Shown here piece by piece: positions 21,763 to 32,703 of a stretch of 64,000 nucleotides of DNA (position 1 is the first letter of the stretch; every line of letters starts with the position of its first letter). The notes under the pieces were generated by a model, which did not search any database, was not told where the DNA came from, and saw only the letters and a list, made by a program, of their open reading frames with translations. The position numbers and the translations under genes are program-made. The stretch is from Suillus spraguei (lineage: Eukaryota > Basidiomycota > Agaricomycetes > Boletales > Suillaceae), in assembly GCA_016800925.1 (NCBI GenBank), contig JABCPU010000031.1, forward strand, positions 62,001-126,000. Direction: 5' to 3'.

Positions 21763-24700
21763 ATGGGGTCTACAAATGTCAAGATTGTCTTGGAGAGCCT
21801 CTCTATTGCACAGGCTGTTGCAGGAGTCAACATTGTTGCAATCTTTTCCACTGGATCAGTCAATGGAATGGTCAATTCTTTGAGTGGAGTTGTCTCACTC
21901 ATGTCGGACTCACCATACACCTCGGGCATGATGGCAAGCAATGTCTGGTGCTCACAGATAGGTGGGATTTGTTCGAAGGAGATGAACCTGAAGACCAGCT
22001 TGAGCCCGAAGATCTTCTGTCTGTGTCGGGACCTGATTTCCAGCCGAAGGAAAACACCATGTGTTACAGTCGTACGTGCCCCTATTAATTTTCTCTTTGT
22101 CTCCTTTACTTGTATATTACATAACATGACTCTGACTCACATGCTCAACACATCTGTACTATAGTTGCCTTCCTTCTTTGGATACGCACTTACATTCTCA
22201 CATCTCTTGGTCCGTGCGCACATATTGGCTTATTTAAGCACATTGTATTATGCTTGTATACTTTACTTTAATCTTACTGGGTTTTACCTGGAATATCCTT
22301 CGCTTAGGCCTCCAACCTAAGTCATCTGAATCGTCTCTAAGTCTAAGCACTCCTTAGCCTTAGTCTCTATTCTACCAATTGTCTTAGAGTCGCAACTCTT
22401 TGACTGAACCCTTGATCCTACTTGGACCCTTTCTAAGTAGTAGTCTCTGTTCTCTTTTGAACGTAGTCAAACTTCCCAGCAGACCGTCTGTGTTTTATCA
22501 CTGTCGCTAGTGACGCCACCCCAGTTCATAACACCATGGTCATCGTTGACAAGTCTGGAGTTCACCGCCTCGAGGTTTGATGCTGTGATTGTCCAAATGC
22601 CATGAGTCTGGACATTCAAATGTTTTGGCATGGATTTTTCCCTGCATCGTTTAACAGGCCGAAGACCGTGTTTACCTTCAGAGTGCTGGATTATTTTCTA
22701 TTGGACAACCTTGAATGTGGCACCTCCACAATGAACTATTACAGTAAGCTCCGGCGAATGACCTCGAGCATGTTTCCACACCTTGTTCCAGTAATGCTAT
22801 TTGTGCTTCATCTAAAGGACATTATGTTGACACAGGCTGTGGCAAGGATCGATACAGAGAGCTCATGAGAGTTGCTTGACAGTGGAGGCAGTTGAAGACC
22901 ATGAAATGGCATGGCTATGGCCATTGTTCTGACATCCCGAACACAGGAGATCTTGCATTATTTTGCCTGGCATGTCCTCAGCCTGGGATTAATGTATCTT
23001 TGTCAGGGGATCAATCACTTGATGAGTGAGTCCTCTTCAATACCAAAGTGAACTCAGCGATGATAAGAACTCCAAGCTGGAAATACACCCGGTCATTTGT
23101 GATGGACGGAAATTTCAAAGCTGAACACCTGCATCCCATTAATCCCCTCGATGAAGTTTGGCTTTCAGATGGGCTTGGATTCATGGTCGGAAAGGACAGG
23201 TATAAAATGCATCTTGCAGAGGCTGCTGACACGGTGGAAAAATCGAGCTGCAACAATCACCGGGCAGTAAATCAAGCAAATGTGGCGCGGCATAAGCTCG
23301 AGTCCACAGAAATCAGGGGAGTTGCCTGCGCCTGGCATGGGTGCTTTGTCCCTCACTCAATGGTTGATTTTCAGAAAGGGGAAAGGCAAGCCAAACATGC
23401 CATTCGACATTCACTAGTTGACCATGCATCATTTGCAGACAAATGAACATGGACTATGCCCTTTGTGAGGCTGCCCAGCACAACATGGAAGGCATTACCA
23501 GGGCTGTCACCTTCTATGACATCAACTGTCAATACAACAAGCACTTTCGTGTTCAGGTGGATCGAAGCCGATACCTTGACATGGTACCGGAACTGACCAT
23601 CATTCCTGGAATCGGGTTGTGGCATGTGCATGGACATCAGGACAGTTGCTATGTCCGATATGCTTTGAATTTTATTGAAGGCATTGGCCAGATTGATGGA
23701 GAGATTATGGAGACCCTATGGGCACGTCTCAACCTGATTTCTCCTGCTGCTTGGGGAATGTCATCCCTGCACCAAAAGGAATGTCTTTATTATCAGATGA
23801 ATGATTCCAATTTCTGCAAGATGATCTGCATGAAAAGGACTCTTTGCCGGAAATACAAGCTGGCGAAGAATGGCATCGCCGAAAGTGGCAAGGCTTTCGA
23901 CAGACTGGATGAAGCTGCACCCGGCAATTTAAAGACACAATGGTTAGCCAGCGAGATGGTCGCTCAGTCCAAGAGAATCAGGGATCCTGCAGCAATGGAT
24001 TTATATGAAATCAATATCAAGAAGGGTAAGTTGACATTCTTTGTCTCCATGGAGCTCCGAATTAATTTTGCACTTAGCACCAAGCAAAAAGGAGATCGAG
24101 CTTAGACTACTAGAAGCGGGTAATGCCCGTAATGCAGCACCCTCTTGCAGATCTGTGGCAACATGGATATCAATTGGGTTGGCAATTGAAGAGGCTCAAA
24201 TTGCATTGCTCATCAAGGTCCGCAGAATTGGAAGATGATCGATGGAGACACAGAGATTAGATATTGCCTGGCAATGCGATTGTCTCCAAGGCCAGATAGA
24301 TGAATTCACTCAGTCTGCTCTTATGCATCTTAGAGAGGGATTTGATGCAGATGACGATCCTGACGACTTGAACATAGATATTCTTGATAATCTCGATGAT
24401 GACCTGGCAGATTTCACCAAGACATCTGATGCATGGACAAACTTCCCTGAGCTCACCATAATTCCATTGCCATCAAACCTCGGGGTTGAACATTGCAGAT
24501 GCTGTATGGCAGAGGATCTGATTCCATTGGAGATGTCACTTTGTAAAGGGCAGGCCAATGATGCCCTGCACAATCTCCACATTCACTTGTGCAACAAGGC
24601 TATCCTGTTCCGAACAACAGTTAGGCAAGCCAAATCTCAAGCCCTAAAAACTCGAGCGTGGTCCCAGGTGACATCAGTGCAGCAGGCAGTATCCCTACAT

Positions 24701-25245
24701 GCCAGTATATATACAAAAACCAGGAAGCAAATGATACAATTTGAGCCAGGGCCAGCCCAGCTTCAGCAATACAAACCCCTGCTTCACGAGCAGCTCAAAA
24801 TCAGCACTGCCATTGGCGATCCAAATGCCCGAGGTCAGCAAAATGAGTCCCTCGCTTTGTTCTGGTCAGTGGAAGTTGACATGGAGGGTCCAGAAAATTC
24901 GTGGAATGAGGAATGTGAGTTCGGGCATGCTTGATATATCTCATGGTGAGCTGACAGGACCCATCCCAAGTTTACTGAGTTCATTGGCTTCGGGCAAAGG
25001 CACTACGGGATCAATGGATGGAAGAAATATCATTGGTGCAATCAGAGATGGATTGGACGTGCAACTTTTTCTTGTGGAAGGCAACCCAATGGGGTGCCCA
25101 GATGCAGGAATCATTGTTGAAACAACTTCCAGGTCATGCATGCTATGCTGGAAGGCAGTCTCAAATGTATTCCTTACTAGCTCAGGATGCACAGGCAGCA
25201 TTTCAAGACCTGCAGCCTGCGTTGATCGATGGTGCACATGAATGA
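21763..25245 (+). pseudogene. KDZ (Kyakuja-Dileera-Zisupton) transposase with CxC2-like cysteine cluster, broken
   Basis: Starts within the Cys-rich region (YKCQDCLGEPLYCTGCC), then ISQWNGQFFEW, THVGLTIHLGHDG. After the solo LTR it resumes VIVDKSGVHR, HGFFPASFNRPKTVFTFRVL and DYFLLDNLECGTS. The DDE-like core follows: FVMDGNFKAEH (first Asp), TFYDINCQYNKHF (second Asp), IGLWHVHGHQDSCYVRYALN and IGQIDGEIMETLWARLN (Glu). Introns include a GC-AG one at 23396-23438 and a GT-AG one at 24026-24077. The tail is at 24242-24934 and about 25000-25245 (WTCNFFLWKA, PGHACYAGRQSQMY). In-frame stops occur near 22890, 23030 and 24237, and the N-terminus is missing, so it is inactive. KDZ elements move DNA by cut-and-paste and are expanded in mushroom-forming fungi, often beside TET/JBP genes (see 27157-28446). 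Confidence 0.88.
22062..22533 (+). mobile_element. Solo LTR-I inside the KDZ gene, TSD CCATG
   Basis: A 472-bp LTR, TGTTACAG...CATAACA, with a perfect CCATG duplication at 22057-22061 and 22534-22538. Removing it joins the KDZ frame smoothly (KENTM|VIVDKSG). Confidence 0.94.
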
Positions 25246-25415
25246 ATTTGTTTTGTTGATGAAACACATATTTGACACCCAAACATTGAGTCCGGGAATT
25301 GTCCGGGTCAGCCCATGTCGGAGTTTGAATTTCTAATCCATCCATCAGTGACTCATAACATCACCTCTTCACCATCTGTCAGTTTCATTGCCAGCGTCAC
25401 ACTCTTGCATTAGCC

Positions 25416-26218
25416 ATGCCTGAAACTCCTGCATCCACATCTGGCACTCCAAATACTGGAAATCACTGGCAACCCTTGAAGCTGAACCTTCAAGATATTT
25501 CTTGTACTTTGAATATGGCTGCATCGCACATCTGCGCATGTATCTCTCAATATCAGATGGAGGCTGCTAACAACCATCCCTCTTCTGCCCGGATCATGTA
25601 CTTTAAAGCCGGGCTGCAATGGGAGATCAATGTAAGTGACTGATGACCGGATGACCGGCTGACTTTGGTGAGCAATGCTGAGATTTCCAACAGACATTTG
25701 TTACTCCACTCCTGCAGTACTCAGCTGCAAGGAACATCGTTTCTGTTGTTCCAAGCCTGGTCGCTCATGTCCTGACATTGTATCCCATGCTCACCTGGAA
25801 CACTGTTCCAGACCACATCTTTTCATCCCACCTATGTCAGTTTGATGATGTCGCAGCTCCGGGACATCCATCCCGGATTATTCCCAGCTATGATACTCCA
25901 TGGTGGATGGGACACACCGAACTTCCAAATGAACCATGGCAATGGGGTCAAATCATGAGGTCCTGTGTCATTCACTACCAGCATTGGATGGAAAATGGAG
26001 TTGAGGATGATGGCTTGGTTCTTCCTGAGGAGGTAAATGACTCATCAGGCCCATCAGTGATGGGACTTAAGATGATTCGAGCACGCCTGGTAGCATTGAT
26101 GGAGGAGCAAGATGAGGGTATCCATGAGAAGATGGCAGAGGTGAAGATGTACACTGACATGCTACAGAGATTGAAGAGAGGCAGGGGAGTGGAGTCCTCT
26201 TCACTGTGTTTAGATTAG
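25416..26218 (+). CDS. Uncharacterised 246-aa protein of the KDZ element
   Basis: Two exons (25416-25631 and 25694-26218; intron GTAAGT...CAACAG) give 246 codons plus stop with no break, unlike its neighbours. It starts MPETPASTSGTPNTGN, has an aromatic-rich middle (HPSRIIPSYDTPWWMGHTEL then NEPWQWGQIM) and ends in a charged helical region likely to form a coiled coil (RARLVALMEEQDEGIHEKMA). There is no signal peptide or membrane segment. I do not recognise the family. It lies about 170 bp downstream of the KDZ transposase on the same strand, so it may be an accessory gene of that element. Confidence 0.65.
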
Positions 26219-26509
26219 AAAGGTCTTCATTTCATACATGATGTAAAATATTATATTCCGTCCAAATGATTGCCTTGACTCCCAAATATTTTGTTCCGGA
26301 TTTCGAGGACTGGATTTCAAGATCCGGATGTAGAGTCCTAAATCCCAAATGCTGAGTGGCGAATGCCCAAGTGCCGAGGTACTCACAGTTTGGGACTCAA
26401 TTCATGGGACTCGACTTCTGAATGGCAAGATTGCCTCACATATTTCTGAGTGGCGAGTCATGAATCTTAGGTACCAAACCCTGAACCCCAAAATTGTGGG
26501 CTACTGGAT

Positions 26510-26980
26510 TTCATGGTTTGGGGTTCAGCACTCAAGATTCAAGACGAAATAGATATCTGTGCCATGGTTTGGGGTTCGGCACTCAACATGTGTGGATCAA
26601 TAACTTTCACATTATTCTGAGTGCCGAGTGCCGAGTTCCAGGTGCTGGGGCTCGGCATTCGGCATTCAGCACTTAACATGTGTGCATCAAGATCTTTCAC
26701 ACTGTTGTGAGTCCCAAGTCCCAAGTCCTGAGTGCTGGCTGCCAGGGTTCGGAGTTCAGCATTTAATATATGTGAATTCATATCTTTCACATTATTCTGA
26801 GTCCCGAGTCCCAAGTTCGGCTGCCGGAGTTCGGGGTTCGGCACTTACTATATGTGAATTCATATCTTTCACATTGTTATGAGTCCTGAGTCCTGAGTGC
26901 CGGCTGCCGGGGTTTGGTGTTCGGCACTCAAAATGTGTGGATCAAAGTCTGTTGCCTCACACTTTGCTGAGTCCCGTGTG
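26510..26980. repeat. 82-90-bp satellite (about 5 units)
   Basis: Each unit contains GAGTCCCGAGTCCCAAGT-like, GGGGTTCGGCACT and TCTTTCACATT blocks. The CTTTCAC anchor recurs at 26604, 26694, 26784 and about 26866. Two units in reverse orientation occur at about 55095-55280. It lies between the 246-aa gene and the TET/JBP gene. Confidence 0.85.
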
Positions 26981-27156
26981 TCAAGCCTGAATTCGGACTA
27001 TCGATCATTGAGTCCCAAGATACTCAGAGTTAGGGACTCAATTCATGGAACTCGACTTCCACCTTGAGTTCCAGAACTGTTGATGCTCTAATTGGTACAT
27101 GGTATTCGTGTGTTGCTACTAACATGGGTAACAACTCTTTCAACTTCTTTGATCTT

Positions 27157-28446
27157 TCACACTGTGGTTAGTATGCGGCCTTTGACCCTAGCCCATCCAT
27201 GTGAGGGAACCCTGGCATAAATGTGCACAGAATCCCTCATATACCATGCCCAAGCAATCCGATCCCCTTCCACTCCATCAACCCCATGTCTCACAATTCT
27301 TCCCGAAAATACAATCATACAGCCAGAATCATACCTGAATTCCAGCTGAAGGCTTGGCATACTCATCCGAGCATTAGAATAGTTCCCCACAGTGGTGAGA
27401 ATATTGAAGCATTCAGGAACTGATAAATGGTCTCGATGATTGGGGGTTTCCTGATTGGAAATGATGGAGAGGGTGTTAAACACGGATGCCCAGTACTGCA
27501 GGGTCTCTGGCATCTGTGGCAGTTCCTTGCTCAGTGCCTTATCTCTGAGGTGTGACAAGGCTTGTAACCCTGCAAAGTACCGCTGAGGATGCATGACCCT
27601 GAGTGCCGCTGATGCGATGGCTGCCAGCCTTGCAATAGCTTTCGAGATATTCTCGGAAAAGGGTCCCTTCAATGATGCAGATACCTCTGGATCTGACAGA
27701 TTCTATGGGATTGGTGAGTTTGACTCCAGAAATCACCATCTCATCACATCCTACCTCGTGGCCCTGTTGAAACCATGCCAGAGATAAATTGATGCATCTG
27801 GGAGTTGACTCAACATTTTCCGAGCCCTGTTTGAACCATTCTTGATTATATCGCCAATTGCCATCAGCCTTTACACTTTTTCGAGGCTTGGACCCAGCAA
27901 ATCGGTGGCTGCCCTGATTTCCTTCTGTAGGTATCATTTGATATTCAATATCCATTGAGTAACAATCTACACATTATGCACCTGGGTGGTCTCGGTCAGG
28001 GCGTCTGGGAGGTACCATGCGATGATGGTACCGGAAGCATCAATAATTGTGGCAGGTTTGTCCACCAACTTTGTGCCCTCATGGCCAGGAGGACACCTCT
28101 CAAGCAACTTCTCCTCTTTCTGTTCTTTGGGGATATCAATTTGCTATATCTTGCAATATCAATCTGCATCTTAACTGTCATGAAGGAATTTGAATGATCA
28201 AACACATTTTCAACATCTGCAGGAAGACCCACTGGGATTTTTATATGCCTTTATGAGTACATCAGCCAAGCGATCGCACGTCATCACCAGATCAGTGTCC
28301 AGGTTCAGAGAAGGTATAACTGGTTCTCCTCCAGTCTTCTCTGCATTGAATTTTTGTTCAGTATATGCCCCTGCTTCATGAGTGACGGCCAGGGCCCAAG
28401 TGCACCAGATTTTTATGTCACAAGTGGACATGGAAGAAGTGTTCAT
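27157..28446 (-). pseudogene. TET/JBP-family 2OG-Fe(II) dioxygenase (KDZ-associated), frameshifted
   Basis: Minus strand. The N-terminal part includes GEPVIPSLNLDTDLVMTCDR (28446-28210), then CPPGHEGTKLVDKPATIIDA and GTIIAWYLPDAL. Introns are at about 27900-27955 and 27703-27754. Then come INLSLAWFQQGHE, NLSDPEVSASLKGPFSENIS and the double-stranded beta-helix core. The core has the iron ligands H-x-D in TPNHRDHLS, the distal His in GRIVRHGVDG, and the 2-oxoglutarate Arg in GDRIAWAWYMRDSVH. These match the TET/JBP oxygenases, which oxidise 5-methylcytosine or thymine in DNA and are known to be expanded together with KDZ elements in basidiomycetes. A one-base slip in an A run (GAAAAAGTG, about 27870) breaks the frame after LGPSLEK, so this copy is probably inactive although all catalytic residues remain. 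The 5' exon boundaries (28100-28240) are uncertain. Confidence 0.78.
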
Positions 28447-28636
28447 GTTGGAAGTTAATATTGGGAAATCAGATGCTGAATGCTGGATGTCCAGACTTTG
28501 GTGTTAAAGGGGATGGAGATAGCAATGATCAGATAAGGGAACCTTGGATGATGTTGGCTTTCAAAGCTGTATTATCATCCATTGCTCAATGAAATACCAG
28601 ATGATTGGAAGTGTGCTGGATATCAGATATTCATTT

Positions 28637-29160
28637 GTCAAGACCCGGGTTTGGAACTTGGCATCTCATAGGGCAACCACTTTTTGCACCCCGGTGTCCA
28701 CATTCTACAAGACAACATAAGCGCCATAAAAGGCCATGTCAAGCAGAGACCTGGGTCTCGGAACTTGGAACTTGGTATGCTTCATCTGATTTTTGGGGGT
28801 CATAACTGGGTGTCTTGTAGGGCAACACAAGCCTCGCACCCCGGTTTCCACATTCTACAAGACAACCTAAGCGCCATAAAGGCCATTTCAAGAGATCACT
28901 TGCTGCTCCCGGAACTTGGTATGCTTCACTCAAATTTTGGGGGTCGGAACTGGGTGTCTCATATTGACTGAATTATGTGTCGAGACCCGGGTCTCGGAAC
29001 TCGGAACTTAGTATGCTTCATCTGATTTTTGGGGGTCAGAGCTGGGTGTCTTGTAGGGCAACACAAGCCTTGAACCCCGGTTTCCACATTCTACAAGACA
29101 ACCTAAGCGCCACAAAAGGCCATGTCAAGACAGCACCTGCTGCTCTGGGAACTCAGTAAC
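28637..29160. repeat. Subterminal long repeat (three related units)
   Basis: Units share TTCCACATTCTACAAGACAA, AAGCGCCATAAAAGGCCAT, and GACCCGGGTCTCGGAACT with ATTTTTGGGGGTC. The CACATTCTAC anchor recurs near 28697, 28849 and 29087. Probably part of the KDZ-element end. Confidence 0.75.
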
Positions 29161-29224
29161 TGTGATTTATTACCTCCTCTGATTCAGATGATATGCAACT
29201 CCCTCAGCTCCATCATGTCTACAA

Positions 29225-29630
29225 TTATCATACACATGGGCCCACCCATCTATATTTTATACCACCCTTGGCCCACCCGTCTAATATAATATACTGTACA
29301 ACACCCTTGGCCCACCTGTCTAATACCTGTCTAATTTAATATGTGTCTGGGCCCACCTGTGTATGTGATAACAAGTACCCTTCACATACCTGTCTATTTG
29401 ATACACATCTACCTTGATACACCCATCTACATGATATCCAACTACCTCGGCCCATCCGTCTACCAGATATTCATGTACATTGGCCCACTCATCTACTCTA
29501 CATATTCCTTGCATGGGCCCACCCGCCATCATCAGGAATAATATTTCTCCTGGCCCATCTGTCATCAATGAGGATATTTCTACCATGGGCCCATGGTCTG
29601 CTGGCCTGTATCATACAGGATATTATGCAC
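29225..29630. repeat. GGCCCACC(C/T)-rich satellite
   Basis: GGCCCACC(C/T)(A/G)TCTA, followed by an AT-rich spacer (often ATATAAT or TTGATAC), recurs roughly every 35-50 bp. The same motif array is at 61385-61580, so it marks ends or flanks of a shared element type. Confidence 0.75.
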
Positions 29631-29647
29631 GTCCGTTCACTCGTATA

Positions 29648-31264
29648 CAGTGGCTCAAAAAACTGTCCGCATGTTTTGACATTTTTCACTATCTATGATA
29701 TTGTGTGAGAATGAACAAATTCCTCAAGGACATACTTATACCACATTGTAGTATGGCTTCAGGGCTTTTATTTGAGCCCTACACTGTGGGAATCGGCGGA
29801 GATATGGTGGAGATATAAGGCTTATAAAATGATGACTCATGTGGACAGTTTTTTGAGTGTATATTAAAACTATATAAATCATTATTTATGACACCATAAA
29901 AATCATGCCACTATTATATAAATTATAAAGTGGTGTCATTATGTTATTTTATGACTATATCTAACTATATAAACCAGAATATCTCATGTATCATAGTCAT
30001 AATCACCATGAAAGCCATCTCCTCTGCTCAAAGAGATAATATCCTCTCTCTGTCTTATGCTGGCCTCTCTGCTTGCCAAATTTCCTCTAGAACTGGAGTA
30101 TGCAAGTCCACTGTGGCCAAGTTCATCAAAGAAAGCCACCCAGACAAGGAAAACTCTTGTGGAGGACGTCCATCCAAGCTTACCTCTACTGACAAAAGGG
30201 CTATTATCCAACATATCACTACAGGAAAGGCTGATAATGCTGTCCAAGCCACCCATTATATCAATTCCACCATCACTACCCCTGTCTCTTCACAAACTGT
30301 GAGGAATGTTCTCAAGGCAGCTCATCTCAAGGCAGTAACAAAGAAGAAAAAGCCTCTTCTCTCCATCAAACATAGGCAGAGAAGACTAGCCTTTGCCTTA
30401 GCTCATCAACACTGGACTGTAGAGGACTGGAAGCATGTTATATGGTCAGATGAGACCAAAATCAATAGGATTGGGTCAGATGGGAAGGTGTATGTATGGA
30501 AAAAGAAGGGAGATGGCCTAACAGACAGAGAGGTTAATGGGACTGTCAAGTTTGGAGGAGGTTCTTTAATGGTATGGGGCTGTATGGGATGGAATGGTGT
30601 GGGAATGCTTGCTGAGGTTGAGGGAAAGATGAATGCTGAGCAGTATGTGGACATTTTAAATGACCACTTGCTGCCTAGCTTGGCAGAATCAGGGATTGAT
30701 GAAGAAGATATCATTTTCCAACAGGATAATGATCCCAAGCACACATCCAGAAGAGCTAGGGAATGGTTTGAAGAACATAACATCAATGTTCTTGACTGGC
30801 CAGCACAGTCTCCTGATGTCAATGTCATTGAACATCTCTGGGGAACACTCAAGAAAAAGCTTCAAGCCTAAGAAAACCCCCCTAAAGGAGTATGGGAGCT
30901 TTGGGAGAGAGTAGCAGTGGAATGGGGGAAGATCACAGCTGAGGATTGCCAGAAATTAATTGAGAGTATGCCTAGAAGGATAGAGGCAGTAATTAAAGCC
31001 AAGGGAGGTCATACAAAATACTAGAATACCTGGTTATTACTGTAAAATACTTGAGTCAAAAAACTGTCCGCATGAGTCACCATTTTGTGAGCCTTGTATC
31101 TCCACCATATCTCCACCGATTCCCACGGTGTAGGGCTCAAATGAAAGCCCTGAAGCCATACTACAATGTGGTATAAGCATGTTTTTGAGGCATTTGTTTG
31201 TTCTCACACAATATTATAGATAGTGAAAAATGCCAAAACATGCGGACAGTTTTTTGAGCCACTG
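29648..31264 (+). mobile_element. Tc1-family DNA transposon, TA target duplication
   Basis: A 1617-bp element beginning CAGTGGCTCAAAAAACTGTC and ending with its inverse, with TA on both sides (29646-29647, 31265-31266). The inverted repeats are about 215 bp. At each end the outer motif TCAAAAAACTGTCC also recurs inverted at the inner edge (29845-29862 and about 31053-31075), so each terminus is itself a palindromic module. Confidence 0.92.
30008..31024 (+). pseudogene. Tc1 transposase (DD34E) with one late stop codon
   Basis: Starts at MKAISSAQRDNILSLSYAGL, with helix-turn-helix segments (LSACQISSRTGVCKSTVAKF; CGGRPSKLTSTDKRAI). The catalytic triad is IWSDETK, FQQDNDPKHTS and SPDVNVIEHLW, with 34 residues between the second Asp and the Glu (DD34E). 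The frame is intact to a TAA at 30869-30871 (after KKKLQA). It then continues in the same frame for about 50 more codons, ENPPKGVWELWERV through RRIEAVIKAKGGHTKY, to TAG at 31022. The truncated product lacks only the C-terminal tail. This is the best-preserved transposase in the window, and recent activity is plausible. Confidence 0.9.
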
Positions 31265-31290
31265 TAATACAGAGATAGTTCACTGTAATA

Positions 31291-31910
31291 TGTGACAATC
31301 TAGCCTGGGCTGTAGATGAACCACGGCCTAAACTAGTATGCGAGTCTTGCGCTCCATCTAGTCTGCTTCACTTGCAAAGCAAGAGCATTTGACCCTAAAG
31401 GGAATGCTAAGTTAATATAGTTCAATAATGCCCAACCTGTGGTGCAAGACTGCTGTCGGAGGTAGCGAGATGCTAGTGGTGACCTCTGCTCCATGGGAAA
31501 GTTGCGGTAAAGTAGCGGTAGAGCGTGGGAAGATAGTGGTAAAGTAGCGGTAGTGTGAGCGGTAAAACTGCGGTAGTGCGTGCAGCAGTAAAACAATTCT
31601 TAAGAGATAGTGACTTTGGTGAAGGACTTCATTCTGTTAGAGACAGTAGTGGTGACAATTCCTAAGTACCATGTGTACCATAGAGGGAAAAGTAAAAGTA
31701 CCGGAATGTGCAAAGAGTCCTTTTTAACATATACTGTGAACGGCCGGAATACATAGCGAGAACGGTAGCGAAATAAAGAGGCACGCAGTGAGCAAGCTGT
31801 GTCATGGAAGGTAAGGTAAGTCTTGCCATAGCTTTAGTAACAGCAGAAACAAATATGCTACACACCAATGGATCTTAGATGGAAATGGAATGGACAGGAG
31901 GACATTGGTA
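31291..31910. repeat. LTR-II-like relic and adjoining repeat
   Basis: 31291-31400 matches the start of LTR-II (GGGCTGTAGATGAACCAC; TCTAGTCTGCTTCACTTG), and GCGGTA-rich sequence like the LTR-II middle follows. From about 31640 to 31910 it matches 8090-8310 in reverse. The right limit is unclear. Confidence 0.6.
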
Positions 31911-32289
31911 GCGAGATTTGGTAAGGGGCAAGGATCCACAGAGTGAAAATGGTACCGGCGAAGCGAAAAGGGGTAATGTTCGCTATAGGGGATTTCTCAG
32001 TAGCCACTGTAGACAGTAATGAGACACTTGTGTAAAACGGCACTTTCATGGTCAGCGTGACTTTGTTCGCTACACCGATTCGCGATATTATCCCATTTGC
32101 TAAATTTTAGTTGTTTTCATGATCTCGCTCTTCTGTTGATTAGTTTATTGATGATATATCTGCATATTATTTGATTGTTCTATTCTGTACCAGAGGCACA
32201 CACCGTTCATTGAATGAACCTGATTTACTTTTGTATTGTCACAGTTCTAAATCATTGAGCATGGCCATAGTATATGATTCAGTATGTGG

Positions 32290-32703
32290 TGTTGCCTGTG
32301 AACTACCCTGCCAGGCGTCATGGTGTATCTGAGCTTGAAGCAGGACAACAAGTAATCTTCAACTGATAATGTAGCTACCTACTGATAGGTTAGACGGAGT
32401 CTAGGGTACAAGTCAGCAAGAGGTAAGTACAAGTAACAATATCTGCACACCTCAGTGAGTGTAATAGACAATGCTGAGGTGGCACTGCACATGAGCAAGA
32501 TATTAAGTACCAAGCAAGAAGGGAGCTGCAATATGAGAGAAGCTATCAGTGATAAGTAATACAAGTGGTAGTGACAAGTGGTGTTGAAGGTGCAAGAAGA
32601 GATAAGTGATAAGAGGTGCAAATAAGGAAGTAAAATGCCCCGGAGGTTAATCCTCTGGGGTAGGTAACACATGGGCACTTTGGATCGACTGTTCTGTCCA
32701 ACA
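32290..32703 (-). repeat. Probable 3' LTR of the minus-strand Copia element
   Basis: On the minus strand a polypurine run GGTGAGGGGG directly precedes TGTTGGACAGAAC at about 32703, immediately after the RNase H stop. The LTR end is placed near ACAACACCACA at 32290 by its CA; no second copy is present to confirm it. Confidence 0.5.

Noticed and set aside
21729..22127. 132-codon minus-strand and 133-codon plus-strand frames over the KDZ start
   Set aside because: They shadow the CxC2/KDZ coding frame and cross into the solo LTR; their sequence has no family match.
22062..22533. Solo LTR as an intron of the KDZ gene
   Set aside because: It has a 5-bp target duplication and matches other LTR-I copies; no GT-AG borders at its ends.
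26510..26980. Regular spaced repeats that could suggest a CRISPR array
   Set aside because: Units are contiguous, imperfect satellites of 82-90 bp in a eukaryotic transposon; no constant repeat/unique spacer pattern.
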